Counted from the stretch's first letter, positions 1 to 12,341 are shown. The stretch: 64,000 nt of DNA from Piliocolobus tephrosceles (GCF_002776525.5 NC_045438.1:158144395-158208394), one strand, 5' to 3'. Numbers and translations are program-made. Notes: a model not told the origin generated them from the sequence alone.

Positions 1-196
1 TCAATTCCAAGTGTCATTGTTTTCCCTCCAGTCTTAATCAATATTCACAACTTCGGGAGAAGGATGCCTTGAACAATAATTAGTGGTAATGGGGGTACTA
101 TACACTTTGCTGGCCATCAGCATTCCTGGCTTGTTAAGAATGCTTTAATCGGATATTAATACAAAGGAGGCTTTTTTGGTTTTCTTTTCAGGTTCT

Positions 197-3100
197 GTTA
201 TGTTTTAAAAATTATTATTATTATTAACCCTTTATAGGGCAGTTTTAGGTTTACAGAAAAATTGAGCAGAAACTACAGAAAGTGCCTGTATATTCTAGTC
301 CCTCCACTCTTCCCTGCAGCCTCCCCAACAATCAACATCCCCCACTAAGTGGCATATTTGTTAAAATTAATGAACCTACATTGATGCATCGTTATCACCC
401 AAAGTCCTCAGCTTACATTAGGGTTCACTCTTGGTGTTGGACATTCTATAGGCTTTGAAAGTTGTATACTGAAAGTATCCACTATTGTAGTATTATACTG
501 AATAGTTTTACTGCTTTAAAAATCCTCTGTGGGCTGGGCGCAGTGGCTCACACCTGTAATCCCAGCAAATTGGGAGGCCGAGGCAGGCGGATCACTTTAG
601 GTCAGGAGTTCAAGATCAGCCTGGGCAACATGGTGAAACCTCATCTCTTCTAAAAATACAAAAATTAACTGGGCATGGTGTTGAGGGCCTGTAATCCCAG
701 CTACTTGGGAGGCCGAGGCACAAGAATCGCTTTAACATGGGAGGCCGAGGTTGCAGTGAGCTGAGATCACGCTACTACACCCCAGCCTGGGTGACAGAGC
801 GAGACTTCGTCTCAAAAAAAGAAATCCCCTGTGTTCTGCCTATTCATTTTTCCCTGTCCCCCAACCCCTGAAAATCACGAATCTTTCTATTGTTTTCATA
901 GTTTTCCCTTTTCCAGAATGTCATATGGTTGGAATCATACAGTATGTAGCTTTTAAGATTGGCCTCTTTCACTTAGTTATATGTATTTAAGTTTCCTTCA
1001 TGTCTTTTCATGACTTGATGGCTTGTTCTTTTCCTGAATAATATTTTGTTGTCTAGATGTACCACAGTAGTTTATTTATCCATTCACCTCCTGAAGGACA
1101 TCCTGGTTACTTCCAAGTTTTGGCAACTATAAAGCTGCTATAAATACCCACATACAGGTTTTTGTGTATACATAAGTTTTCAATTCATTTGGGTAAACAG
1201 GATGTGGGATATTGCTAAATCATATGGTCAGAATATGTTTAATTTTGGAAAATTTGCCACACTGTCTTCCAATGTGGTTGTACCATTTTGCATTTCCGTG
1301 AGCAAGGAATGAGAGTACCTGTTGCTCCACATCCTTATCACCATTTGGTATTGTCCTTGTTCTGGATTTTGGCCATTCTAATAAAGATATGGTGGTATCT
1401 CATTGTTTTAATTTTCAATTCCCTAATGACATATGATGTTTTAATAAGCATAAGCATCTTTTATTATGCTTACTTGACATCTGTATAATCTTCTTTGGTA
1501 ATGTATCTTTTCCAGTCTTTTGCTCATTTTTAAGTTGGTTGCTCATTTTCTTAAATGTTGAGCTTTAATAGTTCTTCATATGTTTTGGAAAAGAGCCCTT
1601 TATCAGACATGTCTTTGTAAATATTTTCTTCAGTCTGTGACTTGTCTTTTCATTTTCTTGATGTTGTCTTTTGCAGAGCAGAAGCTTTTAGTTTTAATAA
1701 AGTTTAATTTATCAAATTTTTTTTCATTAATTGTACCATTGGAACTGTATCTAAAAAGTCATCACCATACTTAAGGTGATTTAGGCTTTCTCCTGTGTTA
1801 TCTTCCATGAGTTCTATAGTTTTACACTTTACATTTAGGTCTATGACCCATTTTGAGCTAATTTTTTAGAAGGGTTTAACGTTTACATTTAGGTTAATTT
1901 TTTTTTTTTTTTTTTGCATGTGGATTTTCAGTTGCTCTTATACCATTTGTTGAAAAGACTATGTTTGCTTCATTGTATTGCCTTTGCTGTCTTGTCAAAG
2001 ATCAGTTGACTCTATTTGTGTGGGTTTATATGTGTATTCTCTATTCTGTTCCATTGATTTATTTATTCTTTAATCAATATTACACTATCTTGATTACTGT
2101 GTCTTTATGGTAAGCCTTGAAATTGGGGGTAATATTAGTTCTCTGAGTTTGTTCTTCAATATTAAATTGGCTATTCTGGGTCTTTTGGATCTCCACATAA
2201 ACTATAGAATCAGTTTGTCAATATCCACAAAATAACTTGTAGAGATTTTGATTGAGATTGCGTTGGATCTATAGATTAAGTTGAAATAGTGCATCTTCTG
2301 CATCTTCCTATCCATCTTACCAATAGTGCATCTTCCTATTCATGAACATGGACTGTCTCTCTCCATTTATTTTGTTCTTCTTTGATATCTTTAATCAGAG
2401 TTCTGTAGTTTTCCTCATGTAGATCTTATACGTATTTTGTTAGATTATATCTAGGCATTTCATTTTTTGAGGTGCTAGTATACATGGTAATGTGTTTTTA
2501 ATTTCAATACCCCTTGTTCATTATTGATACTTAGGAAAGCAATTTACTTTTATATATTAATCTTGTATCATGCAACCTTGTTATAATTGCTTATTAGTTC
2601 CAAAAGTGTTTTTCTGTTGATTCTTTCCAATTTTTCTACATGACAACCTTGTCTTCTGCAAACAAACACAATTTTGTTTCTTTCTTTCCAATCTGTGTAT
2701 CACATATTTCCTTTTCTTGTTTGATTACATTGGCTAAGACCTCTAGTATAGTGTTGAAAAGGAGTGGTGAGAGGGAGCATTATTATTGTCTTGCACCTGA
2801 TCTTAGTGGGAAAGCTTCAAGTTTTTCACCATTAAGTATGGATGTTAGCAGTAGGTTTTTCGTATATTTAAAAAATCAAGTTAAGGAAGTCTTCTTTAAT
2901 TCTAGTTTTTTTTTTGAGATTTTTAAAAATTACAAATGGGTGTAGATTTTGTCAAATGTTTTTCTGTATTTATAATACGATCATGTCATTTTTCTTCTTC
3001 AGATTATATTAATTGGTTTCAAATGTTGCATCAGCCTTGCATACCTAGGAAAAATACCAGTCAGTCATGGTGTATACTTCTTTTTATACATTGTTGGATT

Positions 3101-3235
3101 TGATTTACTAATATTTTATTGAGAATGTTTATATCTGTATTCATGGTTATAATTTTCTTCTTTTTGTAATGTCTTTGTCTGGTTTTGGTACTAGTGTTAA
3201 GCTGGCCTCATAGGGTGAGTTAGGAAAGCTGGAGG
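197..3235 (-). mobile_element. Old LINE-1 (L1M class), 3' part, split by an Alu
   Basis: Read on the minus strand this is the 3' UTR and much of ORF2 of an old mammalian L1. A TTA-rich tail lies near 212-226. The plus strand shows familiar antisense L1 blocks: the 'rooms for ORF2 C-terminus' segment around 1100-1160, and the reverse-transcriptase segment near 3190-3225 (TGGCCTCATAGGGTGAGTTA). The reading frame is destroyed by many stops and indels, so no protein can be made. The Alu at 532-820 is inserted in its 3' UTR. The L1 match fades at about 3235. Confidence 0.85.
532..820 (+). mobile_element. Alu (S-like)
   Basis: Full-length dimeric Alu beginning GGCTGGGCGCAGTGG and ending in a short A-tail. 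It is flanked by a target-site duplication, AAATCCTCTGT at 520-530 and AAATCCCCTGT at 822-832, which places it inside the older L1. Confidence 0.95.
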
Positions 3236-4523
3236 GAGCTGGAGCTGGTTATTTCTCTTCTCTCAGGTAAGTTGGGCTGGGATAAGACTCCAGCAGGTTA
3301 AACTCTCATAAAATAGCTTCTTCTGAGGGCAGGCCTTATCAAGAACGGAATACTCTGGTATATTTAAAAATGGTTCCTTTTCTCCTCCCCCTGGTGGAGG
3401 CGTGAGGGAATTTTTCTCTGATACTCACGAGAACCTGGCTGATCTCTGGGAGGTAAAAGTCACGAATTATGGAAGCCCCTCATGACTGGGTCCCCTGGAG
3501 TTTTAAACTCTTGGACCTGTTCTCACTCAGCCTCCAGCAATTTATGGAACGCTGTTCAGGTTTACCTACCGTAGCACTACTTCCTGAGATTTCTGCTGTG
3601 GGTTTCTGCTCTGGTAAGTCATAATTCTCTGTATCTGCCTGTTAGTTGCTCCAATTTTAGGGGCAGCAGTTTACCCTATAACCTTACTTCTCTGACAGAT
3701 CTAAGCAGTTTGTTGACGTTCAGTTTGATCAACTTTTTACCTGTTTAAGGATGGAGTAACGACTGCCAAGCTCCTTCCTTATACATCAGACTGAGAAGTG
3801 GAAGTCTCTGTCAGTTCGTGTGTTTAAAAAAATGTTTTTCAAACTATATTTGTTGTAACATCAAACACAGATATAAAAGTCTCCAGCATATAGTATCTCC
3901 ACCCTACAATATTGATTAAAACCAGAGGGAAATTCTCTGGTGGAATCATTGGAAACTCTCAGGTGTGATTCTTTGGCGGAGAACTTGGGGGTTCTGCTTC
4001 TAGCAGAGCCTATTTCTATTCTTTCTTCGGAGTTTCATTCTAATTTAAAAAGCTTCTCTTTCAAAGTTGTTAACTGAAATGTCACGAATGAGTTATATTG
4101 TTAACTGATCTTTTGAATCCACAAAGAAGAATTTGCCACTTGGAGGCCCCTGATGAATCAGTAGAGCTTGCAGTGCAAGAAAGGAAATGTTGCTGACACT
4201 GAGATGTTGTTCCTGGACCTCCAAAGGCTTTGCAAGCATCTTGACAAATATAGTTAAATAAAATATGGGAAAAAGATGTAGTTGCCTTGCTTTTTTTCAC
4301 TGTCTCTACTTCAAATGTAATGAAAAGAAATCACTAATGTATGATAATCTTATATAATTGAGTTTGATAAGAATGACTTAGAAATGCTTCCCAAAAAAGA
4401 AATCAAAGTCCAATAAAGGCCCAGAAAAGAAAAAAAATTACTAAAAGTTACAGGTTTTTAAAATTTAGTGTCAAGATATTTATCTGAAAAATCATGGATC
4501 AATGTAGATAAAAAATTAATATT
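3236..4523. other. Unassigned 1.3-kb stretch, no gene seen
   Basis: No credible gene. The segment 3236-3820 directly continues the L1 above and may be a 5' part of a deleted L1, but I cannot assign it. The rest is AT-rich sequence with only short chance open frames and no recognised repeat. Confidence 0.4.
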
Positions 4524-4840
4524 GGCCAGGTGCGGTGGCTCATGCCTGTAATCCCAGCACTTTGGCAGGCCGAGGCAGGTGGATCATGAGGTCAGGAGAT
4601 TGAGACCATCCTGGCTAACACGGTGAAACCCCATCTCTACTAAAAATACCAAAAATTAGCCGGGCGTGGTGGAGGGCACCTGTAGTCCCAGCTACTTGGG
4701 AGGTTGAGGCAGGAGAATGGCTTGAACCCGGGAGGTGGAGCTTACAGTGAGCCGAGATCACGCCACTGCACTCCAGCCTGGGTGACAGAGCAAGATTCCG
4801 TCTCAAAAAAAAAAAAAAAAAAGAAAGAAAGAAAAAAGAA
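4524..4840 (+). mobile_element. AluY-like
   Basis: Full-length Alu starting GGCCAGGTGCGGTGG with a long A-rich tail (A18 then GAAA units). The upstream target copy is AAAAATTAATATT at 4511-4523. A related copy follows the tail at about 4841-4854, immediately before the next Alu. Confidence 0.95.
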
Positions 4841-4854
4841 AATTTAATATTGTT

Positions 4855-5141
4855 GGCCGGGCGCTGTGCCTCACACCTGTAATCCCAGCACTTTGGGAGG
4901 CCGAGGCAGGCAGATCACAAGGTCAAGAGACCGAGACTATCCTGACCAACATGGTGAAACCCCATATCTACTAAAAATACAAAAATTAGCTGGGCGTGGA
5001 GGTGTACGCCTGTAATCCCAGCTACTGGGGAGGCTGAGGCACAAGAATCGCTTGAACCTGGAAAGCGGAGGTTGCAGTGAGCCGAGATGGTGCCACTGCA
5101 CTGCAGCCTGGTGACAGAGTGAGACTCCATCTCAAAAAAAA
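4855..5141 (+). mobile_element. Alu (S-like), abutting the previous Alu
   Basis: Second full-length Alu in the same orientation, starting GGCCGGGCGCTGTGCC and ending in A9. It is followed by AAATTAATATTGTT (5141-5154), so the two Alus share one target sequence that now occurs three times. Confidence 0.95.
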
Positions 5142-5276
5142 AATTAATATTGTTTTTCCATATTGGCATTTGGTATTAGCACTTGATAGATACTTAAATG
5201 TTGAATGCCTAATGAGAATTTACTTCCTCATTAGATTTTTTAGTTAAGTTTATTTTCACATTTCTTGAGACAAATA

Positions 5277-5522
5277 GTCCATAATATAGTGGTCAAGGTC
5301 ATGGCTCAGCAGTGGTCAGAAACCCTGCTTCTCTATTTACTGTGCGTCTGACCATGGGCAAATTACTTAACCCCTCTCCTCCTCAGTTTGCTTATCTGTA
5401 AAATGATGACGATGAGAGTCCTTATCTCTTGGGGCAATAGTGTGGATTCATTAGGATAGTTCACATAAAACTTTTAGAATGAGAATTAGCCTTTAGTAAG
5501 AGCTCAGTAAATATTAGCTATT
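5277..5522 (+). mobile_element. MIR (SINE), near complete
   Basis: Shows the MIR core TGACCATGGGCAAATTACTT, the following CTCAGTTTGCTTATCTGTAA block and the 3' end AAGAGCTCAGTAAATATTAG. It is diverged, as expected of a mammal-wide SINE. Confidence 0.85.
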
Positions 5523-5524
5523 TT

Positions 5525-5838
5525 AATTTTATTTTTATTTTACTTTAAGTTCTGGCATACAAGTGCAGAATGTGTGGGTTTGTTACATAGATATATGTGC
5601 GCCATGGTGGTTTGCTGCACCTATCAACCCGTCATATAGGTTTTAGGCCCCACATGTATTAGCTATTTGTCCTAATACTCTCCCTCCTCTCACCCCCCAC
5701 CCTAGACAGGCCCTGGTGTGTGTTGTTCCCCTCTCTGTCCGTGTGTTCTCATTGCTCAGCTTCCACTTCTGAGCAAGAACATGTGGTGTTTGGTTTGCTG
5801 TTCCTGTGTTAGTTTGCTGAGAATGATGGCTTCAGCTT
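5525..5838 (-). mobile_element. LINE-1 (primate class), 5'-truncated 3' end
   Basis: Antisense view of a primate L1 3' UTR: TTTAAGTTCTGGCATACA, GGTTTGTTACATAGATATA, and the ORF2 terminus antisense ATGTGGTGTTTGGTTTGCTG. Only about 310 bp remain. It abuts the MIR directly. Confidence 0.85.
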
Positions 5839-6019
5839 TATTCTTATTTTAATAAGAAAAACATCATGCCAAACCATACAATGTTACGAAGAGTATTGTT
5901 CAAACACATAGGACATTGGAGATAAAATAAACTCTCAATGTTTACAGAAGAATACAGGAAACTACTTTTCTTGAAATAAATACATTCACACGGTCTTTCA
6001 TTTCTAAAGAAGCTGGTGT

Positions 6020-6301
6020 TAGCCAGGCATGGTGGCTCATACCTGTATCCCTGCACTATGGGAGGCCAAGGCAGGAGGATTGCTTGAGCTCAGGAGTTCC
6101 AGACCAGCCTAAGCAACATAGTGAGAACTTGTCTCTACAAAAAAATTAAAACATTAGCCCCGTGTGGTGGTGCATGCCTGTAGTTCCAGCTACTTGGGAG
6201 ATTGAGGTGGGAGGATTGCTTGAGCCCAGGAGTTTGAGGCTGCAATGAGCCATGGGTGACACTCCAGCCTGGGTGACAGAGTGAGAGCCTGTCTCAAAAA
6301 A
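6020..6301 (+). mobile_element. AluJ
   Basis: Diverged Alu with J-type changes in both monomers, for example AGGATTGCTTGAGC. Target copies are AGAAGCTGGTG (6008-6018) and GGAAGCTGGTG (6302-6312). Confidence 0.9.
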
Positions 6302-6312
6302 GGAAGCTGGTG

Positions 6313-6575
6313 GGGCTGGGGGCAGTGACTCACACCTGTAATCCCAGCACTTTGGGAGGCTGAGGCAGGTGGATCACCTGAGGTCGGGAGTTTGAGACCA
6401 GCCTGACCAACATGGAGAACCCCATCTCTACTAAAAATACAAAATCAGCTGGGTGTGGTGGCGCATGCCTGTAATCGCAGCTACTTGGGAGGCTGTGGCA
6501 GGAGAATCGCTTGAACCCAGGAAGCTGAGGTCCAGCCTGGGCAACAAGAGCGAAACTCTATCTCAAAAAAAAAAA
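6313..6575 (+). mobile_element. Alu (S-like) with internal deletion
   Basis: Starts one base after the AluJ target copy. The right monomer lacks roughly 40 bp: GAAGCTGAGG runs straight into TCCAGCCTGGGC, so the usual TGCAGTGAGCC segment is missing. It is followed by a third target-like copy, GAGACTGGTGTTA, near 6580-6592. Confidence 0.9.
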
Positions 6576-6818
6576 AAAGAGAGACTGGTGTTAATCTCCC
6601 CTTCATGGTATTCACTGCACAGATGTGTGCAGCTCCAAGTGCACACAGCCTTCCAACTCTAGGCCGAATGAAACAGGAGAGTGGAGCTGGGGGAATTACA
6701 GGCAATTTCAACAGGGGGGAATAGGTAGGAAGGAAAAAGCTGGAAATCCCTGGAGTAACCTTACTCTTCTGACCAAGATACAAGTCAGGCTGGCAGAACT
6801 CTTGTTCATGTTTGAAAC

Positions 6819-7022
6819 CAGAGGTTGGCAAACTTTTTCTGTAAAGAGCCAGATAGTAAATAGATTTAACTTTTGGGCCATACGGTCTATATCGCAACTG
6901 CTCAGCTCTACTTCTGAAGCACAAAAACGTTATAGACAATAAGGAAAAAACGGATTGTGGCTGTCTTCCAATCAAACGTTATGTATAAAAGCTGGCAGTG
7001 GGTCATGGTTTGCCAACCCCTG
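6819..7022 (+). mobile_element. hAT-Charlie non-autonomous element (MER20-like)
   Basis: Bounded by inverted termini CAGAGGTTGGCAAAC (left) and GTTTGCCAACCCCTG (right), which are near-perfect reverse complements. Internal blocks such as GAGCCAGATAGTAAATAG and GGGCCATACGGTCTATATCG fit the MER20 consensus as I remember it. It has no coding capacity. Confidence 0.85.
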
Positions 7023-7322
7023 GTCTAGAATACACCGAGTGTGGTGCATAGCCTTAATTACTTTTCTTGTAAAATTGTCTCAGATTGAAGTTGGAGGTCC
7101 TTTTTTTCCCCTCTGATATCCCTTCTTCCATTCTCTCCCCACATTTTCTACCCGCAGCTTTATTCTGGTGGTGACCCAAAGGGTCAAGGTGTGGTCCCAT
7201 CATCCCACAGCACAGCAGGATATTTGCAGAGGCTCAACCCTCCCAGATTCTCAGAATGGAGCTCAAACAAAGCTAAGCCTTTTGATTATATTGACAACCT
7301 CATAGAGCTCAGTGCTTAGTAT
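7023..7322. other. No recognised feature
   Basis: About 300 bp of ordinary sequence between the hAT fossil and the next Alu; nothing identified. Confidence 0.5.
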
Positions 7323-7620
7323 CTTTTTTTTTTTTTCTCTGCAACAGGGTCTTGCTCTGTTGCCCAGGTTAGCATGCAGTGGTGCAATCTCAGCTCATTG
7401 CAACCTCTGTCTCCCTGGCTCAAGTGATCCTTCCATCCCAGCCTCTGGAGTAGCTGGGGCCACAGGCACTTGCCACTGCATCCAGCTAAGTTTTGTATTT
7501 TTTGTAAAGATGGGGTTTCACCACATTGCCCAATCTGGTCTTAAACTGGGCTCAAGGGATCTTCCTGCCTCGGCCTCCCAAAGTGCTGGGATTACAGGTG
7601 TGAGTCACGCTGCCTGGCCT
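7323..7620 (-). mobile_element. AluJ
   Basis: Antisense Alu with T-tract at 7323-7336 and body ending GTGAGTCACGCTGCCTGGCC. Flanks carry TTAGTATCTT and TTAATATCTT target copies. Confidence 0.9.
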
Positions 7621-9364
7621 AGCTTTAATATCTTATTTCATTAAAAGACACTCTTCTCTATTAAGGTTCAAAGAAAAGTGAAGGGGCTGAGAAGTACAGA
7701 AGGTTCTAGAAGCTGGAGCTTAATCTAAGTGACAATACCTGGCATCCCATTCAAAATATTTTTTCACCAAACATAAACCTGTGTGCTCACAGTGAGGCGA
7801 GGTCCATGTCACCAAATTCTCCTGGACTTTCCCAGTCCTCCCACCGTTCCTGCTTGCCCTAGAGTTCAGAGCAGAATTCATGTCTCTTTTTCTTGTTATA
7901 ATGTTTTATTCCGATTTCTTAGGATTTATCCATCCACTTAACCATTTATCCATTTTTTTTACTATACTTAGTTTTATTAAAGATAGGAGAAAAGCTAATA
8001 TCATCAAGTTCCTTAAATGATAGTGAGACAAACCTTCCAAGAAGCCAGAAGCCCCCTCTACCAAGGATCAGTCAAGTGACATCCTCTGCTCCCAGCCAGT
8101 CATCTGACACTAGGTAGAGAAGGCCTTGGTGCCCTTTACTCATGTCCAGCCCATGATAGAAAACTCCACTGGACAGAGCCCTCACTCACTCCAAAGAGGC
8201 CAGCAATGCTAGGTGGGGAGGAATTTACATGCCTGAGCCAGGTCTGGACCAGCCCCACGCCTATGGTATGGAGAAGGACAATAGCAGCTGGATAGCTTGG
8301 AAGAATCCATATCTCATTTACCATTTCACCCAAGAATGCTAGCATCCTTAGCATCCTCTCAGAAACCTGTCCTGGTGTCAGAACATTTATCAGATGGGTA
8401 TGAAGAGTGAACTCAACTGGGTGCTATGAGTGATTAATTTTTTTAATGGATAACGAATCCGTGTCTTTTAAGATCTTTGGAAAGAGATCCATTCTTCTTC
8501 CCTCATGGCAACTAGCACAATGTCTTACACCCAGTAAATATTTGTTGATGTTATTTTGAGGTCATGGCAACTGTGACTTTATCCCTTTGCATGTAAGTTT
8601 GATGAAGACCTGACTTTCTAGTTCCAGAAGCAGAACTGAAGCAAATTCCTTTTCTTTTGAGAGAACAGACCTTTTGCAAAGAGACATAGACTCTCACAAG
8701 AAAACAAACCTGTATTCGTGAGGCTCATCGGGGAGTGAATGGGGAGGTGTCGAGATCCTTGGAGGAAATTAAGGGTTATGGTTTCTTTCCACTCTAGATA
8801 AGGGTTGGGTGGAGGCAGATCCTGGAAAAAGTGGAGTCCTTTATTGTCCAGTGGGAGGAGAAATGACATTTCTAGGAGCAGTTCCGGCTGGTGCAATGGT
8901 GGCCGCCTGTACTGTTTCTGTAGGCTGTTGTAGAGAGATAGCCAGGGCACCTCCCTAAAGAAACCAGCTGGGTGGAATCCTTATCCTTATCAACAAGGGT
9001 AGATCACAGGGGCCGGTGGCCTTTTCATATCAGGGCAACCAGTGATTTCACCATGTCACCAACTAGTCCTTTAGAAACCAACCACATTGTTACACTTCAA
9101 GCATAACACCAGTGCCCAAATCCATTCTGCCATATTATAATTCAGCTGCATCAACAAGTTTATTGCTAAAAGCCTAGAGTCTCAAATACTTTGTGGGACA
9201 GCCTGAAGACCTAAGGAAGAAAGTCTAATTTCACAATAGCATTTACTTGGCTGTGTGTACATGCACACCCCAGGTCCCAGGAAAGAGGACATTTCCCCCC
9301 AAAAGCTCTAACCAATTCAGTTTAGTAATTTCTTGTTTGTTTCACTCTGATCCTGAGTTTTTTT
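7621..9364. other. Repeat-poor stretch, no gene seen
   Basis: About 1.7 kb with no recognised transposon. Open frames (for example 8618-8950 minus, 110 codons) show no recognisable domain, no conserved composition and no splice context, so I do not call them genes. Confidence 0.5.
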
Positions 9365-9900
9365 CTCAAACATTCATTCATTCATTCAAATATTAGTTGA
9401 ATGTCCCCTGTGTATCCATTGTCCTAGGTATGGTGGATACCACAGTAAATAAAGCATGCAAAAACACTTGCTTTCATGGAGTTTATATGGAAGAGTCTGA
9501 CAAACAAATATTCAAGTGAAATAAGCAAATGTCAGCTGTTGATAAGTACCATGGAGAACAATGACGCAGGGAAGGTCGTGAGTTGCTGCAGAGATGGAGA
9601 CTGGTTGCAGGGATGCTGTGCTGAGCCTGGTGTGTGGGAAAGAGCTCACTGCTAAGTTGTCAGATTTCAGGAGCCCTGAAGCAACTCAGGGGATGAACCA
9701 TATGGATGTGGTGGAAAATGGTATTGAGCCCAAGGGGACAGAAAGTGCAAAGGCCCTGATGTTGTAATGCTGCTTAGTGGGTTTGAGAAACAGGAGTCAG
9801 TGTAGCTGGAGAGGAGTGCATAAGAGGCAGAGAGGAAGAAGAGGAGACTAGAGAGGCAGAGAGGTCCAGGGTGCTCCTCAATCATTCAGCCATTTGAAGA
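9365..9900 (-). mobile_element. LINE-2 fragment
   Basis: Antisense L2 3' end: (ATTC)n at 9370-9388, TTTCATGGAGTTTATATGG, then GTGCAAAGGCCCTGATG and AGTGTAGCTGGAGAGGAGTG further in. These are the conserved blocks of the L2 3' region in reverse order. Confidence 0.75.
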
Positions 9901-10565
9901 TAATATATGGAGCTCCTGGTATCTGCAAGGATTTGTATTTGTTGGAATAGGATGTTTAAAAGAGTGAACTAATTAAAGGAGAAGGGCAATGTTTTAGGCC
10001 TGCTGGGTGGAGATGATAGAGGAAAACTAAATAAAGATATCACCTGGTGTGTTGAAAATGCAGGAGAATTCCAGTGGGCTCTAACTTACACATACTGGTG
10101 GGAAAGTCATCAGAACAGACATTAGCAATGATTTCGGTTTGACTCTGGAAGACAGCATCTAGATTTTAGGAAAGACTTTTGAACTTCTTAATTAGGTCTT
10201 GTTAAATCTGTTTAAATCTGTTGGTATTTCTCCATGTGACATACACTCTTGGTGGCAGGATATAGCTCAGAAGCTTGAGTCAGGAGGGGGACATGTTACA
10301 GTAGATAATCCTCAGTGGATCAATGAGGGGTGTTAGTAATGGCGGTGGGAATTTGCTTGTGCTCTTTTCCTGAGTTTTCATGTAATTGATAGGAGATGGC
10401 TCTTAAATTCTTGTTTCTACAGGCAAGAATAATTTTACAACACATTGGTATCTGAACAAATAAAATCAACTTATGGCAAATACTGTTTTCATAATTAAGA
10501 AATTAAGTAAGTATGTCCTAAATAAGGAATCCTGATCGGGTTCTAAGTCATCTGTAAAACAGGTC
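9901..10565. other. No recognised feature
   Basis: Diverged sequence that may be a further decayed part of the L2, but nothing can be assigned and no gene is seen. Confidence 0.4.
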
Positions 10566-10766
10566 CAGTGGCCTTGAGCTTGTGTTTGAACTTCATGGGT
10601 CTGTTTATTTGCAGATTTTTTTTCCAACAAATACATTAGAAATTTTTTTTGAGATTTGCAACAAAATGACAAAATTTGACAAACCACATAGCCTAGAAAT
10701 ATTGAAAACATTAAGAAAATGTTAGGTATGTCATGAATTCATAAAATATATGTAGATACTAGTCTT

Positions 10767-11225
10767 TTTCTATTATCATACTTTATGTTCTAGGGTACAT
10801 GTGCACAACGTGCAGGTTTGTTACATAAATATACACGTGCCCTGTTGGTGTGCTGCACCCATTAACTCGTCATTTACATTAGGTATATCTCCTAAGGCTA
10901 TCCCTCCCCGCTACTCCCTCCCCACAATAGGACCCAGTAGATGTTCCCCTTCCTGTGTCCAAGTGATCTCATTGTTCATTTCCCACCTATGAGGGAGAAC
11001 ATGCGGTGTTTAGTTTTCTGTTCTTGCGATAGTTTGCTGAGAATGATGGTTTCCAGCTGCATCCATGTCCCTACAAAGGACATGAACTCATCCTTTTTTA
11101 TGGCTGCATAGTATTCCATGGTGTATATGTGCCACATTTTCTTAATCCAGTCTGTCACTGATGGACATTTGGGTCGATTCCAAGTCTTTGCTATTGTGAA
11201 TAGTGCCGCAATAAACATGCATGGG
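10767..11225 (-). mobile_element. LINE-1 (L1PA-like), 5'-truncated, inside Tigger
   Basis: Perfect 9-bp target duplication TACTAGTCT at 10758-10766 and 11226-11234. The minus strand reads the last ~80 codons of ORF2 (10976-11218, with MWHIYTMEYYAAIKK) and the 3' UTR. The length of 459 bp is typical of aborted L1 reverse transcription. Confidence 0.92.
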
Positions 11226-11502
11226 TACTAGTCTATTTTATAATTTACCACCATGAAATATACACAAATTTATTATAAAAAGTTAAAATTTATCAAAACT
11301 TGTGCATACAGACACTTATAGACTGTATGTGGTGCCATTTGTAGTTGAGAGAAATGTAAACCAATGTAAAAATGCAGTATTGAATTTTAACTACATAAAA
11401 TTAACTGTAGTAATGCCATACTACTGTAATAATTTCATAGCCATCTCCTATTGCTATTGTCATGAGCTCAAGTGTTGCGAGTATTCACTTAAAATGCCAT
11501 GC

Positions 11503-11777
11503 GCAGCATTTTGGGAGGCCGAGGTGGGTGGATCGCTTGAGGCCAGGAGTTTGAAACCAGCCTGGCCAACATGGCGAAACCCTGTCTCTACTAAAAATAC
11601 AAAAATTAGCTGAGTGTGGTGACACATACCTGTAATCCCAGCTACTCAGGAGGCTGAGGCAGAAGAATAGCTTGAACCTAGGAGGTGGAGGTTGCAGTGA
11701 GCTGAGATCGCGCCACTGCACTCTAGCCTAGGAGACAGAGTGAGATTCCATCTCAAAAATAAATAAATAAATAAATA
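11503..11777 (+). mobile_element. Alu (S-like), 5'-truncated, inside Tigger
   Basis: Lacks roughly the first 30 bases of Alu and begins in GCATTTTGGGAGGCCGAGG. The tail is (AAAT)n at 11756-11777. Target copies are AATGCCATG (about 11493) and AATGCAATG (about 11777). Confidence 0.9.
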
Positions 11778-12341
11778 ATGCAATGTGATACTAACCATTT
11801 CCCTGTGAGCAGTTCCTCTCCCTGGTAAATTTCGTATCATACTAAAAAGTGATTTCTTGAAGTTCTTGCATATTTCCATCATGTTTAATGCAATACCGTA
11901 AACTCTACATAACCCAATGGAATGCATACGAACTGTGCTGGAAGCACTCCCAAAAAGCAGGGGGAAGTCATGACATTACAAGAAAAAGTTGTATTGCTCG
12001 ATATGTACCATAGACTGAGGTCTGCACTGTGGTTGTCACCCTTTCAGCAGATGATTCATCTTGGAAACAGACCACAAGAAACTTACAATATTGATAAATA
12101 CAGCACAGTACTGCAAACGTATTTTCTGTCCCTGATAATTTTCTTAATAACATTTGCTTTTCTCTAGCTTACTTTGTTGTAAGAATACAATATACAACAC
12201 ATATAATATACAAGATATGTGTCAATTGACTGTTTACGTTATCAGTAAGGCTTCCAGTCAACAGTAGGCTACTAGTAGTTACGTTTTTGGGGAGTCAAAA
12301 GTTATATGACAACAACCCCCGTGTTGTTCAAGGGTCAACTG

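Larger units (their letters stand above)
10566..12341 (+). mobile_element. Tigger-type (Tc1/mariner) element, internally deleted, split by an L1 and an Alu
   Basis: Left end CAGTGGCCTTGAG (10566) is a decayed version of the Tigger terminus. The right end CAAGGGTCAACTG (12329-12341) is a good terminus followed by TA. The middle keeps a transposase-like N-terminal piece: the frame at 11922-12167 reads MTLQEKVVLLDMYHR, resembling the helix-turn-helix start of Tigger transposases. It then jumps to the 3' terminal region, so catalytic DDE residues are absent. After removing the L1 (10767-11225) and Alu (11503-11777) about 1 kb of element remains. The exact Tigger subtype is uncertain. Confidence 0.75.

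Noticed and set aside
6481..6975. 164-codon minus frame
   Set aside because: Its C-terminal part is antisense Alu and most of the rest crosses a MER20-like hAT fossil; no domain or splice context.
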